From: Cryptomeria japonica
Taxonomy: Eukaryota; Streptophyta; Pinopsida; Cupressales; Cupressaceae
Assembly: GCF_030272615.1 (NCBI RefSeq)
Contig: NC_081409.1
Span: forward strand, 207,559,190-207,623,189
Length of the DNA: 64,000 nucleotides
Direction: 5' to 3'
Positions within the stretch are counted from its first letter, which is position 1, and each line of letters opens with the position of its first letter. The notes beneath the pieces are model-generated. The model was not told the origin of the DNA, made no database searches, and saw only the letters and a list, made by a program, of their open reading frames with translations. This document shows, one piece after another, positions 9,290 to 21,429 of the stretch. The position numbers and the translations under genes were made by a program.

Positions 9290-12200
9290 TGTAGTCTGCA
9301 ATTGCATTCGATAAACTATCCCAATTGTACAGAGGAGTGCACAAAACTCCCAATTATGCATATGTATAATACAATTAAAAAGTGTGTTAGGTTGATGTAT
9401 CCTTTATATATAAATATGCATCTTAAAAATAGAGGGAAGAGTCCATCTTATTGAGTGAGGTAGTATAAAAATATTTTTAACACTAGAACATAATATCATT
9501 GAGAAGTAGGTGCCATCCTTATTAGTTGTTATATCTACCTAACATTCAAATAAGGAGAATAATTCAACATCATTAAGTAACATTACTACTTCAATTAGTA
9601 ATGTGCTAGGTAAGATTCAAAAGTCTCTTATCTTTAGTAAATAATTGTAAATCATATGATTTAGTAGGACTTATTGATTCCCAAACATGCACCTCAATGA
9701 AATATAAAGATTAACAAAAACTTACAATCAAAGATATTGAAAGAATGGGTCAACAAATGCAAAAGATGCTTTACAATTTTCTCCCCTACACTTCAAGCTC
9801 TATAGGAACTGGGGGTTACCCTTAATTACATTGTTCATGTAAATGTCAAACTAAGTTTTATTATAGTGCCTAGTAGATGAAATAATTCATACAATTATAA
9901 CAAGGATTTGTATAATTTTCATACATGACTACTCATTCCATGCTATCTTTAAAGATCTAGAATGAAGTATGCAAATAATTTTAAATAAATTAAACATATC
10001 TTAAAATTTATCATTTTAAAATTAATTTTGAGGGTATGGGAGAAACGAGAATTGATTGATGTGTATTTCGGGTCAGAAATCCATGAAGGCATGCATCTTT
10101 ATTTCATATCACATCAATATATCTCAACACTCACTAAAGAATTATTAGCTCATAGTAAACTGACTTGTACAAGGGCTAACAATGTGATCCTACTTCAAAA
10201 TCCATTTTTGACAATAATATTATTGTTATTTTCAATGAATGAAATTGCAGTGCTCATTGAATAAAGATTAACAATAAAAACAATATAGATGCAACAAATG
10301 TGCATTTCAATACTTTATAATTCATAATCATATTGTCTAAATAAATATTACATCACAAATTGGATATGATAACACATTGAAGCTTGTATCATATAAAATT
10401 AAATCTAAGCATACAATGTCATTACATAAGGTGTAGTTAGATATAATTATTTTCTAAAAATAAACTTAGAACACTCTTATCCTACCTTCGAAAAATATGA
10501 CTCCTTGAAACCTTTAGATCTCTCTTAAATTGATTACCATTTTTTGCATGGTTTCTAAGCCAAAAATACCCTACACAAAGGTCTACATGTCATCAAAGAT
10601 CCATGACACGTAATGAAACCCTAACCAAGATCTCCACATATACATAGCTGACAATTTTCTATAAGAAAATTGATCTACCCACTAGGGGGCATGAGAATAC
10701 ATCCTTTTTATTTTAGACATACTCCTGCATTCATGAACCCTAGGTTTAAGTGCATGAAACAACAAAAATCATTGACAAAATCTACTAGAAATCATGATCT
10801 AGGATTGGTCCTTTAACAAAAAGAGAACATACAATAAATAACTAATGTATGGTGATCATATTTCATCCTTATATTCACATCAACCAACATTTAAAATATA
10901 TGCTAGATTTTTGTAGACACAGATGTGCACTTATGATGTTTTAGATGGAGTTGGTAGGGAGACAATATATATTTTGTGTCACTTTATCTTTAGTGTTATT
11001 TTTCTCACCCAACACCTTTCATCTTTTACTTTATATCTTTGTATTCAACCATACTATCTATCACCACTTGGCCCTCCCTACCTTTCTTTTATTTTCTATC
11101 AGCAATTGGAGATTATTTGGGAACAAATAGAGAGAAGGAACTAGAATTGGATGGAGGTTCCAAGGGTTCTCTGAAAACCTGAAATTGTCAATTAGTTCCT
11201 AAGTAGATCCAAAGATTTGATCTCCTCTAGAATTAATTGTTTTTCTCCAAAATCCAGCAAATTAAAATTGGAGGCACACTTTTAACACCTCTTCAAAATG
11301 AACCTTGGGTGATCTATGATTTTATAATTGTTTCACCTTATCAAGGGTTCAAAAACCATTGAATAAAAGCCTATGCGAGTGGTTCCTACTCCACTAGGAA
11401 CCATCTTAATATGCTTCTCTTCATCACTTTCTTTAGCATTGAAGCTCCTTGATCATTCCCTTTTAGTTTTTTGTGTTGAGGGTGGTTTTGGGAACCTTTT
11501 AACTAGTTGAAAAGATTATGAAACCTTTATAATTCGCCAATAGAAATTTTCTAAAACAATTCTTAGGACTTTCACTAGGAACATGAACTATCAAAGGTTC
11601 CTATGCTTTTTGTAACACTGAAAATCTTAGATGAGTTCCTAGATAAGGTTAAACCTCCAAATTGTAATAACTTATTTGGATTTTTGCCCAATTTTCTTCA
11701 AACATGAAATGGTGAACACCTATTTGGGTGTTGTTTTAGATAGGAACCTTGGCAACCTCATGCTTAGATAAATATTTTTCTTTTCAACTTGGGTGTCTAG
11801 CCTAAAGAAATTTCCAATTTTAAAAGTGGGTGAATTAGGGATCAAGGTTCAAGGAACCAAATCACATGTGAACGTTGTATTTAAGGAAAGGAATATTTCT
11901 AAAATAATAACTTGGTATAGACTTAAATTTTTTACAAAGGTATGGTGGGCTTTCAAGAATAGTTATGATGGATGGGGACATGGGAAAGGGAGGATGAAAA
12001 AAATTAGGACACTTATGACCCAAAAGTTCAAGAAACTAACACTTAGGTATTTTTAGGCTTAAAATTTTAGGGATCAAGGAGATAGAGGTGGATAGGCAAG
12101 AGGAAAACGACACCTTGATAGTCTAAAAGGCTAAAAAAATTAACATTTAACCATGTTTAGAATGGTATGAATAAGGAGTGGTGGATCTGATATATAAATA

Positions 12201-12590
12201 AAATATTCATGAGGAACATTGAAAACCCAATAAGTAAGAAACTCCATAATTAGCTAATTTTGGATTTTTCGCTAGGGTATTTTATCAAGACACGAACATG
12301 TGGGCACGAGAACTTGCAAGGCCTAACAATGGCTCTCTTTTGAGGATGCATATTTTAGTGAAGCACTATATGAGGATTTACAAAAAAATATAAGATTTGG
12401 ACCACAAAAACAAAGACACATCAAAAGAAAATAAGAAAAAACACTTCACTATGAGCTATAGTAAATAACATCTACAAAAGACCAAACAATAGAAAATACT
12501 ATAATTAAATTTGCATGAAAGAGAAATAGTAGATATCAACATAATTAGTCATTAATAAATTCTTCGTAAACTATAAATTCCTAGAACACT
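9290..12590. other. AT-rich spacer without recognised genes
   Basis: Only short, low-complexity ORFs occur. Part of it may be the 3' non-coding region of the gypsy remnant to the right, which runs on the minus strand, but no PPT or LTR edge could be fixed. AGGTTCC and GGAACC words recur at 11150-11760. Confidence 0.5.
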
Positions 12591-12599
12591 CTATTTATA

Positions 12600-13600
12600 T
12601 TCTTGAAAAATAGGAATTTTTCCCATGAGCGTTCATGATAGTGCATGGTCCTAACTATAAGGAACCAAATATGTCATGTTTACCTTTATCTTTAGACCTT
12701 TCATTTCACATTAGTACTAGATCATTGACCTAAAATCTCTTAGGAGAGGTTAACCCTACAAGACATTGCATGTTTCACATCTTTATCATATTCTTGAATA
12801 AAATTGTAAACTAGCTACAAGTTGTTAATTTTCATTACTACATCCATATACTATATAGCCATTAATAGGAGGAATTTTCTATAAAAAAATTAAATGTTAC
12901 TCTACCAACCCATAAGGATAAACCTTAATTTTAAATCCCAATATTTTTAATTCTTTCTTATATACCTCTTGGTAGTTTTCTTCAAACTCAAGATTTACAG
13001 GATTCCACTTGTTTTCTTTATGGATAAAAGATAGATGAATTTGATAGGTCAATCCCATACATCGAATATAAATTAATAAATTCTTTAGACTTGAAGAATA
13101 TTACATTATTTATTGTCAACTTTTTGGGGAGTTTAAACCTTGTGATAACCTCATTTCTCTTCTTGGTGTAACACATTTAATCCACTTGATAAAATAGTCG
13201 ATAGAAACAAGGATCCACTTGAATCCACCACCAGAATTCTCTATGATTTAACCAATGAATTAAATTCCCTACTATTATATTAAGGCTTTTATTTTTATGG
13301 TCCTTAGAGGTAAGGCTCCAAAAAATTTCAATTGGCTAGAGAAACTTTGACATGAATCATATTCTTACCAATTTTTGTGTCTCAACAAATAGTAATGACC
13401 ACCAATGACTATCTTTAAGTATTTTGTGGGTAGTTTTGCTTGCTATAAAGTGCTTGCCATAGTTTCCAATATATATTTTTTACAACGCTCTAAAATTTTG
13501 ATCCTCATCTAAACATCTTAGGAGGACACTATCTTTATTTTTCCATTACAAATCACCATTAGTGATAATATATTTGAATACCAGAAGCTTTAGGGTCCTT
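12600..13600 (-). pseudogene. Gypsy integrase, decayed
   Basis: The zinc-binding N-terminal region survives as NKDSVLLRCLDEDQNF and ASKTTHKILKDSHWW (about 13330-13590). The catalytic core is traceable as FKWILVSIDYFIKWIKCVT (about 13190-13240) with the first Asp. Further down come LEFEENYQEVYKKELKILGF and a C-terminal segment near 12650-12700. Integrase joins the cDNA to host DNA. Multiple frame changes show inactivity. Confidence 0.75.
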
Positions 13601-13649
13601 TTCTAATTCTTGCTTAGATTTTCAAGACAAGTCATACATTATAGATATT

Positions 13650-14110
13650 GTGTTGCATCCATGTACCTTGATAATTTCCTTAGACTATATTCTTTCAAAA
13701 GGCTTTCATCTTCTAGGAAATTTAACTCAACAACCTATATATTTGACTCCACTACGATTTTAGCCTATCCTTGTTGTGTGACTAATTTTGTTACCTAAAT
13801 ATCAATATTAAATTATTGCACTTTATTGATCTATCTGCGCCTTCTTCAAAAGACTTATTGTTATGTAAATATATCTTTCATAAGTACATGAGGGAAATAT
13901 GCAACAATTGTGGTTGCTACCAAATGAGGCCTAATTTTTTTTACTTCTTTTACTATTGCATATTCCTACTTATCTATACCATCATATTTTAGTTTTACAA
14001 CTTGAAGGGACTTGCTAAAACAAGAAATGGTTTGGTCATACCCTTCATGATTCTATTGCAGTAGGACAACAACAACTAGATGTAAGTATGCAAAAGAAAA
14101 CAATTGAAAA
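13650..14110 (-). pseudogene. Gypsy RNase H downstream of RT, decayed
   Basis: The segments EYAIVKEVKKIRPHLVATTI, VAYFPHVLMKDI and then TKLVTQQG match the usual gypsy RNase H (compare the family pattern YALVKAVKKFRPYL). It lies between RT and integrase, the ordinary place. Interrupted by stops (for example TAG before EYAIV). Confidence 0.7.
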
Positions 14111-14219
14111 GGTTTTAAAAAGTTAAATGAATTTAATAAATAATCTCATTCAATTACTTATTTTATACTTTGGAAGGATTTAATAGGATCTTTACTCCGA
14201 GCTATAATTTATCACTTTT

Positions 14220-14790
14220 TCACCTTATGCCACCTTTAGAGACTATGTGGCCTAGGGCCGGTGATTTCCCTTCTCTCACCCTAAACATTCACTTATTTGG
14301 GTTAAGATAACATCCAATTTTTAAACCTATAATATCTAGGTGCATATAATTATATTCTTCCTTCATAGACAAGGTGGTTAAATCATGTTGATAGATTACC
14401 ATTATAACGTCAATTAGATTAGATAATGCATTATCCATGGCTCTTTAAAAAGTAGAACCAATAGTGGTAAAGAAAAAAGGCATCCTGACATAGGAATGTG
14501 AGCTTCAAGGTGTAGTGAATGCTATCTCACATTTCTCTAATTCCTTTAAAAACTTTACTTGATAATATCCTATAAAGCCATCCATAATAGATGGAAAATC
14601 AAAACTAGTAACCTTTTTCAACATAACTTCCATGTTTAGAAAAGAATAATTATTCTTCAAAGATGACATAGTTAGGTTATTATATAGCCTACACATAGTC
14701 TAATATATTCATTTTTCTTCCTCACATGGACTAAATTGGAAACCTAGGTGGAATGTCTAATTGGCTTAATTATCCTAGAATCCCTAAAGT
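14220..14790 (-). pseudogene. Gypsy reverse transcriptase, decayed
   Basis: The 14505-14696 frame gives SFDFPSIMDGFIGYYQVKFL and CEIAFTTP, the palm motif usually written MDGFSGYNQ. Further along, RAMDNALSNLIDVIMVIYQH then DL places the catalytic box, YQHD instead of YxDD, at 14382-14393. LKIGCYLNPNK and a degenerate GKLLGHI-like block follow. The changed third residue and the stops indicate an inactive enzyme. Confidence 0.85.
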
Positions 14791-15549
14791 TTTCTAATTC
14801 TTTCTATATTTTTAGTGCAAAGGGTGTGTTGATAGGCCTCTACTTTTATCTAAAGGGTTTGGTGTCAAACATAAGAAGGATTTAATGTTGGGATAAATCT
14901 TCCCTATAGGCTTTCAAGTCATCATAAGATGAAGGAAACATATTCTTGTATTTCTTTAATAGAGTGAGAAGCATTGACCTTATCTTAGGGTTCATTTTCT
15001 TCTCAATCTATCCTTTTATGGTGATGCATCTATATCAAGATTGATTTCCTCATTCTTTTTATGTAGAGGAACTAGTTTGGTTATGTGTTTATCGATGTCA
15101 TCAAAAAATCTCTCTAACACTACTAGTCCATGTGGGAGCTTATTTGTCTTTAATCGAATGACCTCATTTTCAAAAATAGTCTCATTACCCTCAATTACTT
15201 CAATAAAATTTTGAAAATTAATTTCCTAGCTATGATACTCATCAACAATAGAGGAGGAACTTGAGTAATCCTAATCATCATGGAATTTTTTTGTTGGGAA
15301 TGTAGGTTCGAATCAATATTTCTACTTTTGAATGCCTTCCAAGGTAATATCCTTAGGTTTGATAGCAATATTGACCAAAAAATAAACAACATTATCCCCA
15401 CTTTCCACCTAGTCAATTGAAAAAGCATCAAACATGTTAAAAATGTCCCACATATCAACCTTATTGTGTTGAAATATTTTATTCTTGCTATATATTTGGC
15501 TTTGATTTTTGAAACAATTTATTTTTTAAGTATCAAAAAATTTAATCTC

Positions 15550-15775
15550 TTTATCCTATGATTGACAACCATATTTAAGCCCCTTAGCAAAGCTTCATAT
15601 TTGGCTACATTATTTTGTGCAACTAAAAGAGAGAGTGAAGGAACATTTGAATGAATTACTATTTGGTGAAATTAGGATGATCTCATCTCTTGACCCTTCC
15701 TTTGTACATTCACCATCAAAGTGCGTCAACCATATACCATTATCATCAAGAATTATATGGACTTTTTATTGAAGG
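15550..15775 (-). pseudogene. Additional RNase H domain between protease and RT, decayed
   Basis: The minus strand reads NGIWLTHFDGECTKEGSRDE, IILISPNSNSFK and, after a frame slip, AKYEALLRGL. These match the N-terminal half of an RNase H with the first catalytic Asp (DG) and the EYEALLxGL helix. The type resembles the archaeal-like RNase H of some plant gypsy elements. Its place before the RT, with a second RNase H after it, gives a dual-RNase H layout. Confidence 0.75.
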
Positions 15776-15888
15776 ATTTTTTCTTTAACTTGAGCATGCT
15801 TAATTGTCACAACCTTGAAGTTATTTATGTTAGTATCAACATATCAAACTCTTTCATGGGTATCACATTCCTCAATATAATTTTTTTT

Positions 15889-16125
15889 CTATCTATCAAA
15901 TTTCACATCTTTGTCATTTATAGGGATAATATCATAGGATGAATCCATTTGGATACTTTTCCCTACTGCCACAGACCACCTTTTGGATAGTAACATCTCA
16001 TATTGAGGTGGGATGTCAACTACTTTGACATTCATATTGTATGTTTTCAATGGGAATGGATATAATTTGAACTCTACATCTTTCAAAATGTTGACAAAAA
16101 ATAATTCTCTTAAGTTTGCAAACAA
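15889..16125 (-). pseudogene. Gypsy protease-region block
   Basis: The 78-codon frame has VKVVDIPPQYEMLLSKRWSV and IQMDSSYDIIPI. This matches the segment that follows the aspartic protease in plant gypsy polyproteins (pattern IPPRYGMLLSRxW, LQMDxxYATIP). The D-S/T-G catalytic loop itself is not visible here. Confidence 0.7.
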
Positions 16126-16344
16126 ACATTTTTCATATAATTTATTGACTTAAAGACCGAGCTAATTCATGATTGATAAATTCATGACATTGGTTGCTAC
16201 CTAGAGTCAATCATTCAATTGTTTTATAGTTTGTCATTTATCAACAAGGTTGCATAAAATGGATCCAATTGGAATGGACACTTATGCATTGTAGTTCGCA
16301 AGTGAAACTTGAGGATCTCATAGCTTGCATCCTTGTTATCAATT

Positions 16345-17320
16345 TTATTCACTTTTTTTTCTACTCTTCACAAGATGACTATTGTCATTTATAATATTAT
16401 AGTAACATGATGCAATATCACCTATTAGTGTCATACTCTTATTTTTATGCTCTTCAATTCTCAGTATTTCTAATAAGGGCACATAAACATTCATCTGACT
16501 AAGGACTTGAGTGATATCAATTGGATTATTCTTTAATAGAGTACAAATAAGAACACTAATATGAACAAACATACTCACTTTGTCCCTTTTTTCCACCCTA
16601 ATCCTTAAGGGTGTATATATATCCTTTGATATATGTCGCTCATCCTTACAATTCTTAATATTAACCTTATTTATAGGCTAAAAGTCTCTACACTTGAGGT
16701 GCATTCTATTTCTAATCCTTCTAGGATTTTATCTCATCTTTCTTGACATGGGTTAAGGTGTTTTATTATGATTTTCTTTAATGAAAATGCTTTTTGCATT
16801 ACCCTAGCCAAAACTAGTTCCTTCATTTCTCAAATTGTAGTTTCTCTTAACCTAAGAAACTATAGTAGCTATCAAGGCTTTGATTTCTTCATCAAAAGGG
16901 TCCCTTAGTAAAAACTGTAGACAAGTATATTCAAAATTGTGGACATAACTAACGTCTTCATCATTAAAGAATAGTTGTTGATGATAATTATTTTTCAAGC
17001 ATCTTCTATCATCAATGTCTGATTAAATACTACATTCATCTAACGATGGATAATTTTCACAACCCAAGCACACTCTAGTGGACATCCTATCCATATCTTG
17101 GTGTTCATTATCTTGACTTGTATCATGGTAAAGATCACTCCATTCATCACATGGGTTGTTATAAGCTTCAATAGATTGTCCTACCATACAGTGCAAAGGA
17201 GAATGAAGTAATTGGCATGCAATACTCCAAGGAATTTCCTCTATAATATTGGCCCCATGTTTCTTGAGAAGATTTGGTAATTCCTTCCTTGAAGCCCATT
17301 TTGATTATCATGCACAAGCA
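16345..17320 (-). pseudogene. Gypsy gag-protease linker region
   Basis: 16345-16596 contains NPIDITQVLSQMNVYVPLLE and ILRIEEHK, matching the linker before protease in this gypsy family. Higher up, 16850-17320 is a long degenerate frame with WASRKELPNLLKKHGANIIE, PWSIACQLLHSPLH and VCLGCENYPSLDEC, broken by single stops. YNLRNEG near 16850 resembles the Lys/Arg-Asn linker of related polyproteins. No standard CCHC knuckle was seen. Confidence 0.6.
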
Positions 17321-17712
17321 ACAAGTTTCCATTTCTAGCAACAAGTTTCCTTGAATTTCTCTATTTCAATATCCATTAAAGATATCAAACACAAATAAAT
17401 AAATAAATCAAACCCTTGATAAATATCGTTAAAGCAATCCATTAACATGTATTATAATTTGTAAATAAATTAAATTACTCCTTTAATTACACAAAAATAA
17501 TTTTCTATCTTGTTCAATATTGTAAAGTTTGAGTCTAAAGAGATGCTATGAGTTGAGTTTTGCAAGGGTACATGGTGGCATCTTCACAAAATTATGATCT
17601 AAGCAGAGAATTAAAATTAAATCATATTAAAAATCATGATTGTCATGAATTAGGTTTGTCTTGAATGTATGCATCATGGCGTTATCACATGTTAGAAAGG
17701 CAAGAAAATGCA

Positions 17713-17930
17713 GTACACCATTAATTTCTAATTTGGATGGTCATCAATTCTATTGAACTCGAGAGTATGTGATAACACTTGAAGAGGACACAATCAAACT
17801 AGATAAGATAACCTACAAGAGGTACACCATTAACATCTAATTTGGATGGTTCATGAATTTTATTAAACTCAAGAATATGCGATAATTGTTGAAAAGGACA
17901 CAATCAAACTAGATAAGATAAGTGATGAGA
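17713..17930. repeat. Tandem duplication of a 109-bp unit
   Basis: Units start at 17713 and 17822, both with GTACACCATTAA. They share CTAATTTGGATGG, ATTCTATT/ATTTTATT-AACTC, GGACACAATCAAACTAG and ATAAGATAA. No coding sense was found. A short ACAAGTTTCC doublet lies at 17317-17352. Confidence 0.85.
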
Positions 17931-18289
17931 TTAAATTTTGTTACTTGTATTAAATAGTAGTGAATATCGACTTTGTAGATTGATCATTCATAATCAATTA
18001 CAATATATTAACATTTTTGGATGTACAATCTGATTATTCAAATGTGAAACACTTGTACGTAGAAGAACAAGGGAGTGGATAAATTAGACTGATAACAACT
18101 TAGATTTAGGGAACACAAGACATCTGATGGTGAACAAATAGGAGTCAAATAGGTGGCAAGGAGAATTAGTGTGACAAGAAATATTTATAGGATTAAACCA
18201 CAAGCATGGGGTGCAAAACGAAAAAGAAAAAAGACATGGTGTTGAGCCTCAAAGACTTAGTACCAGGGTAAAACAAGTAATTCTATAAC

Positions 18290-18893
18290 GAGAACTTGAA
18301 GACATGAAAAAATAATGATAAGCATGGATAAGCAAATAAATCACACAAAGAAAATTTGGAGAAAAAAGAAGTCTTGAACTGATTATCAATATAGCTCAAG
18401 ATTTGTATTAAAGGCAATAGAATTTAAGAAAGGGGGTCCCCTTGATGACGATGGTGCAGTGCACAAATTGGCACCTCATAAATGTCACTGCAATAAAATG
18501 TCCATCCATAGTGTAATCTGGTGTTCTTTTTGACAAAATGCCCTAAAGAATTTAATATACAACGCAATGCATATTCATACAATTCTTTACTGAGATATGA
18601 TTAGACAATAGATGCGCCATGTTTCCAACTTTAGGAATGATAAGATATGATGGTACGATCGATTAGACAATACCCACTCTTCACATTGTTATAATTGAAC
18701 ATGAATGTGCTAAATCACGTTTTCCTCCATTTATATTTATTTTTGAAGGTACTGCATTGATTTTCATTATATTAAAAAAATGAAGGCAGATTAGAGCAAC
18801 ATTTCACACTTGTTAAATATTAAAAAGGTTTCACTCACGTTTTAGAATTGGTAAAAAGTTTAGTGTTAGGAACAGTTTGATATTTAATAATAG
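18290..18893. repeat. Interspersed repeat, copy b (mate at 7820-8212)
   Basis: This is the longer copy of the repeat described at 7820-8212, in the same orientation. It has about 200 bp extra between the GGGGTCCCC and CACGTTTTCCTCC blocks. It ends just before the ORF relic at 18986. Confidence 0.7.
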
Positions 18894-18985
18894 AACTTCA
18901 AGAGTGTGGTGGATGTTGCAGGGGGAGTGGGATCTGCAATATCTGTAATAGTTGCAGAATATCCCCACATTCATGGCATCATGGG

Positions 18986-20001
18986 ATGTCCAAAATGGCG
19001 AAGAACCCAGACAAGAAACCCATCCTGTTCCATCAAGGGTTTATTTTTTGGCTCTACCACTTCCACTTAGCCTTGTGTCCACCTAGACATAAAATTGTGT
19101 CAGAGGCCCCTCTACATTCTGATTCTCCTCCTGTGGCTTCCATATTGGACTCTCCTAGAGGTCACCAGAGTAAAAAGAAGTACCTAAAGAATTCAGGTGC
19201 TAGTAAAGCTTCCCCTTTGGACAACAACTTAACCTCTAACGCCACCACTTCTAGTTCGCCTACTCCCCAAGGGGTTAAGACCACTCCCAATACTCCTCTA
19301 TTCATGCATAGCCTTGACGCGGTTGGTCTCCGTGACCTAAAATAATGTACTACATCTTTCATCTTGACTAAAAGAGGGAAACTCAAGCATTATGCGCCCC
19401 TAGCCAAGAAAGACAAGAAAAACCAAACCCATCCTCAAATTGAGGGAATTGATAGTGATAATGAGATTATCCAAGCCAACAAGGACAAAGAGAAGAGCGT
19501 GAGTAACACCAACCCTAGGACGTCCAATAGGCTAGTGAGAAAGACTATGGAAAAAGGAAAAGATAAGATGGAGATGGAAAAACTTGAGAAATACTCTGAG
19601 GCGGAGCAAGAGTTTGAGAATTCAGAGGAGGAGAAGAGCTCAAAGAAGAAGACCACTAGCCACTCATATAGCATTAATTCAATACTTGTGGACTTGATGA
19701 AGGATGCTTACCTATCTGAAGATGCCCTCTTGGGCAATGGAACCCATTTGGCAAGGGATACGCATCCCTACACTAAATGTGATGCCATGCTACAAAACTT
19801 ACAACCCTAAAGGCAAAAGTCATTGACCTTGAAAACAAAATGGTGCACCCTTCTAGGTTCATCTTGAAGGTGATGCACATGTCTCTCACTACCCTGTGCC
19901 TTCTACAAAAGAATATGCCCACTAAGGAGGCTAGAGATGAACAAAACTATAAGGATCTTTTTAAACTATTCACTGAGGATTGGGGTGGCCCATTTGTATA
20001 A
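18986..20001 (+). pseudogene. Charged unknown ORF, broken by one stop and one frameshift
   Basis: Two blocks (18986-19345 and 19364-19810) are in the same frame, separated by a TAA at 19343-19345. A frameshift near 19806 then leads into KAKVIDLENKMV and DLFKLFTEDWGGPFV, ending at 19999-20001. The product would be about 335 residues: a Ser/Thr/Pro-rich N-terminus, a Lys/Glu-rich middle (MEKGKDKMEMEKLEKYSE) and a leucine-containing C-terminus. It resembles a gag-like or ORF1-like accessory protein of a retroelement, but no domain is recognised. A copia-LTR-like fragment follows at 20240. Confidence 0.55.
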
Positions 20002-20239
20002 CCACTTATCTGCTAGTTTTTGGTGTTTTAATTGTCTAAGTTTCATATACTTTAAAGACTTTTAAATATTGCTAGTTTTATTTCTCTAATTTGCTTTTGA
20101 TATTATAGATTGGACTATTTATGTGTTTGAATGTGCTATTAATGGCTTGTTAAAGCTGCCTATGGATTGTTTGTCTACAGGGTCAGCACCCTAGTTTTGT
20201 TGCTTATTAATAATGTATGTTATGACACACTATAGGGCA

Positions 20240-20580
20240 ATATCTTATTGGAATATGATTTGGATGCCACTTTTGGGTGGTTTTAGTTCATCGGTTTTTA
20301 ATTACCATTTAATTGTTTAGGATTTTGTATCTCCTATATATTAGGTGTTTGAGATGAAGATTGCGTGTAGATATTTTTAGATACTAATAAGCTATAAGAA
20401 TTCCTCTAGATCTCTAGTTGGTGATACTCTTATGAAGTCTTTCTCTACAAGTGTATTGCAATCATAATCTATTAGATAATATACTTAGCTACTTTAAAGT
20501 GTAGGGTTTTTCTCCTCAAAGGATTTTTCACACAAATACCTATGTTATGCTATACATTATTTACTTTATGTTTAAATATC
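20240..20580 (+). repeat. Degenerate copia-like LTR fragment
   Basis: CTCCTATATATTAGGTG at about 20330 and GTAGGGTTTTTCTCCTCAAAGG at about 20500 match, in order, the TATA region and the R/U5 region of the copia LTR at 33135-34030, which is in the opposite orientation (CTCCTATATATGAGGTG and GGGGTTTTTCTCCCGAAAGG). An old relative of the same LTR class. Confidence 0.6.
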
Positions 20581-20969
20581 TTTTTTTTGTAATTATTAAA
20601 ATCTTGAATTTTGTACAGCATTCTCTTCTAAATATTCAAAACATTCTCTTGTAAAGGTTCGGGCCTCTCCTAGTTTAATATATTTAGAACATTCTCTTTT
20701 AAATATTAGCATAAGAAGTATTTTCACATACTATGTTTCAATTTATTTGATATCAAATCTTGAGTAACTCAGCTTCTCTATGTTGGGTAGAGGGTATTTT
20801 GTACTAATCTTTATCTGAGTGGGTGCTTGTGTAGAGATATTTTTGTGTAATTATAAGAAAATATAACAAGCATATCAAAGATATAGATAGAAAGTTTCTC
20901 GTGCATAAAATTTAATTTATGAAAGATCAATATAGAGAATGTGCTTCTAAACTAAGATATATTGGCTAT

Positions 20970-21370
20970 AGTATCTACTAAAGGAATTTTTTTAAACATA
21001 TTGTCCTCCACATGCTCTACACCTACAATTTTAAATCTTTGTGAAAAATTAAAGCACAAAAATTCCATATATATGAATGTTGAAATTACCATCTTTTTAA
21101 TCCATTAAAGATGAACTTCATTAACGTGTATTCTATTTTTATTTTGTCTATTTGAAACTTGAGTTGTTATGATTGGTGAAGTAATTTTGAAGTTGCAAAA
21201 CTCTACTAACCTTAAATTTTAAGAAATTTTATATTATAATTTTTAATCATATAATTTTATAGACCTACATATTTATAAATAAGTATTATTCTAATATTAT
21301 AAAATTTTAATTACTAACATGCAAGTTATTACTAGAATCTATGAAATTTAGAGAAGAATATTGTTACACA
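20970..21370 (-). repeat. OMT-intron-like module, copy A2
   Basis: This matches 29610-30010 (inverted) and 26410-26690 (direct). Shared blocks include CCTCCACATG-TCTAC, ATTTTAAATCT, TTGAAATTACCATCTTTTTA, ATGAACTTCATTA and ATAATTTTATAGACCT. In the complete arrangement this block sits immediately upstream of the OMT last exon. Here the exon expected below 20970 is absent. Confidence 0.7.
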
Positions 21371-21429
21371 AATAAAATACAGTTGAAAACTATTTTTAAG
21401 TATATTGAAATCATTTGTTATCATAATAA

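Larger units (their letters stand above)
12590..17320 (-). mobile_element. Ty3/gypsy retrotransposon remnant with two RNase H domains
   Basis: Read on the minus strand, domains run from high to low coordinate: gag-protease linker (17320-16345), protease-like block (16125-15889), first RNase H (about 15775-15550), linker, RT (14790-14220), second RNase H (14110-13650), integrase (13600-12600). All are full of stops and frameshifts, so this is an old copy. LTRs were not identified with confidence. The YQDDLT-like catalytic box and the linker-RT layout match a plant gypsy family with an RNase H before the RT. Confidence 0.85.

Noticed and set aside
7820-18893. The repeat pair at 7820-8212 and 18290-18893 as the two LTRs of the gypsy remnant
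   Set aside because: Position and parallel orientation fit, but lengths differ, no TG...CA ends, PBS, PPT or target duplication could be found, and OMT pieces lie on both sides of the left copy. Kept only as a repeat pair.
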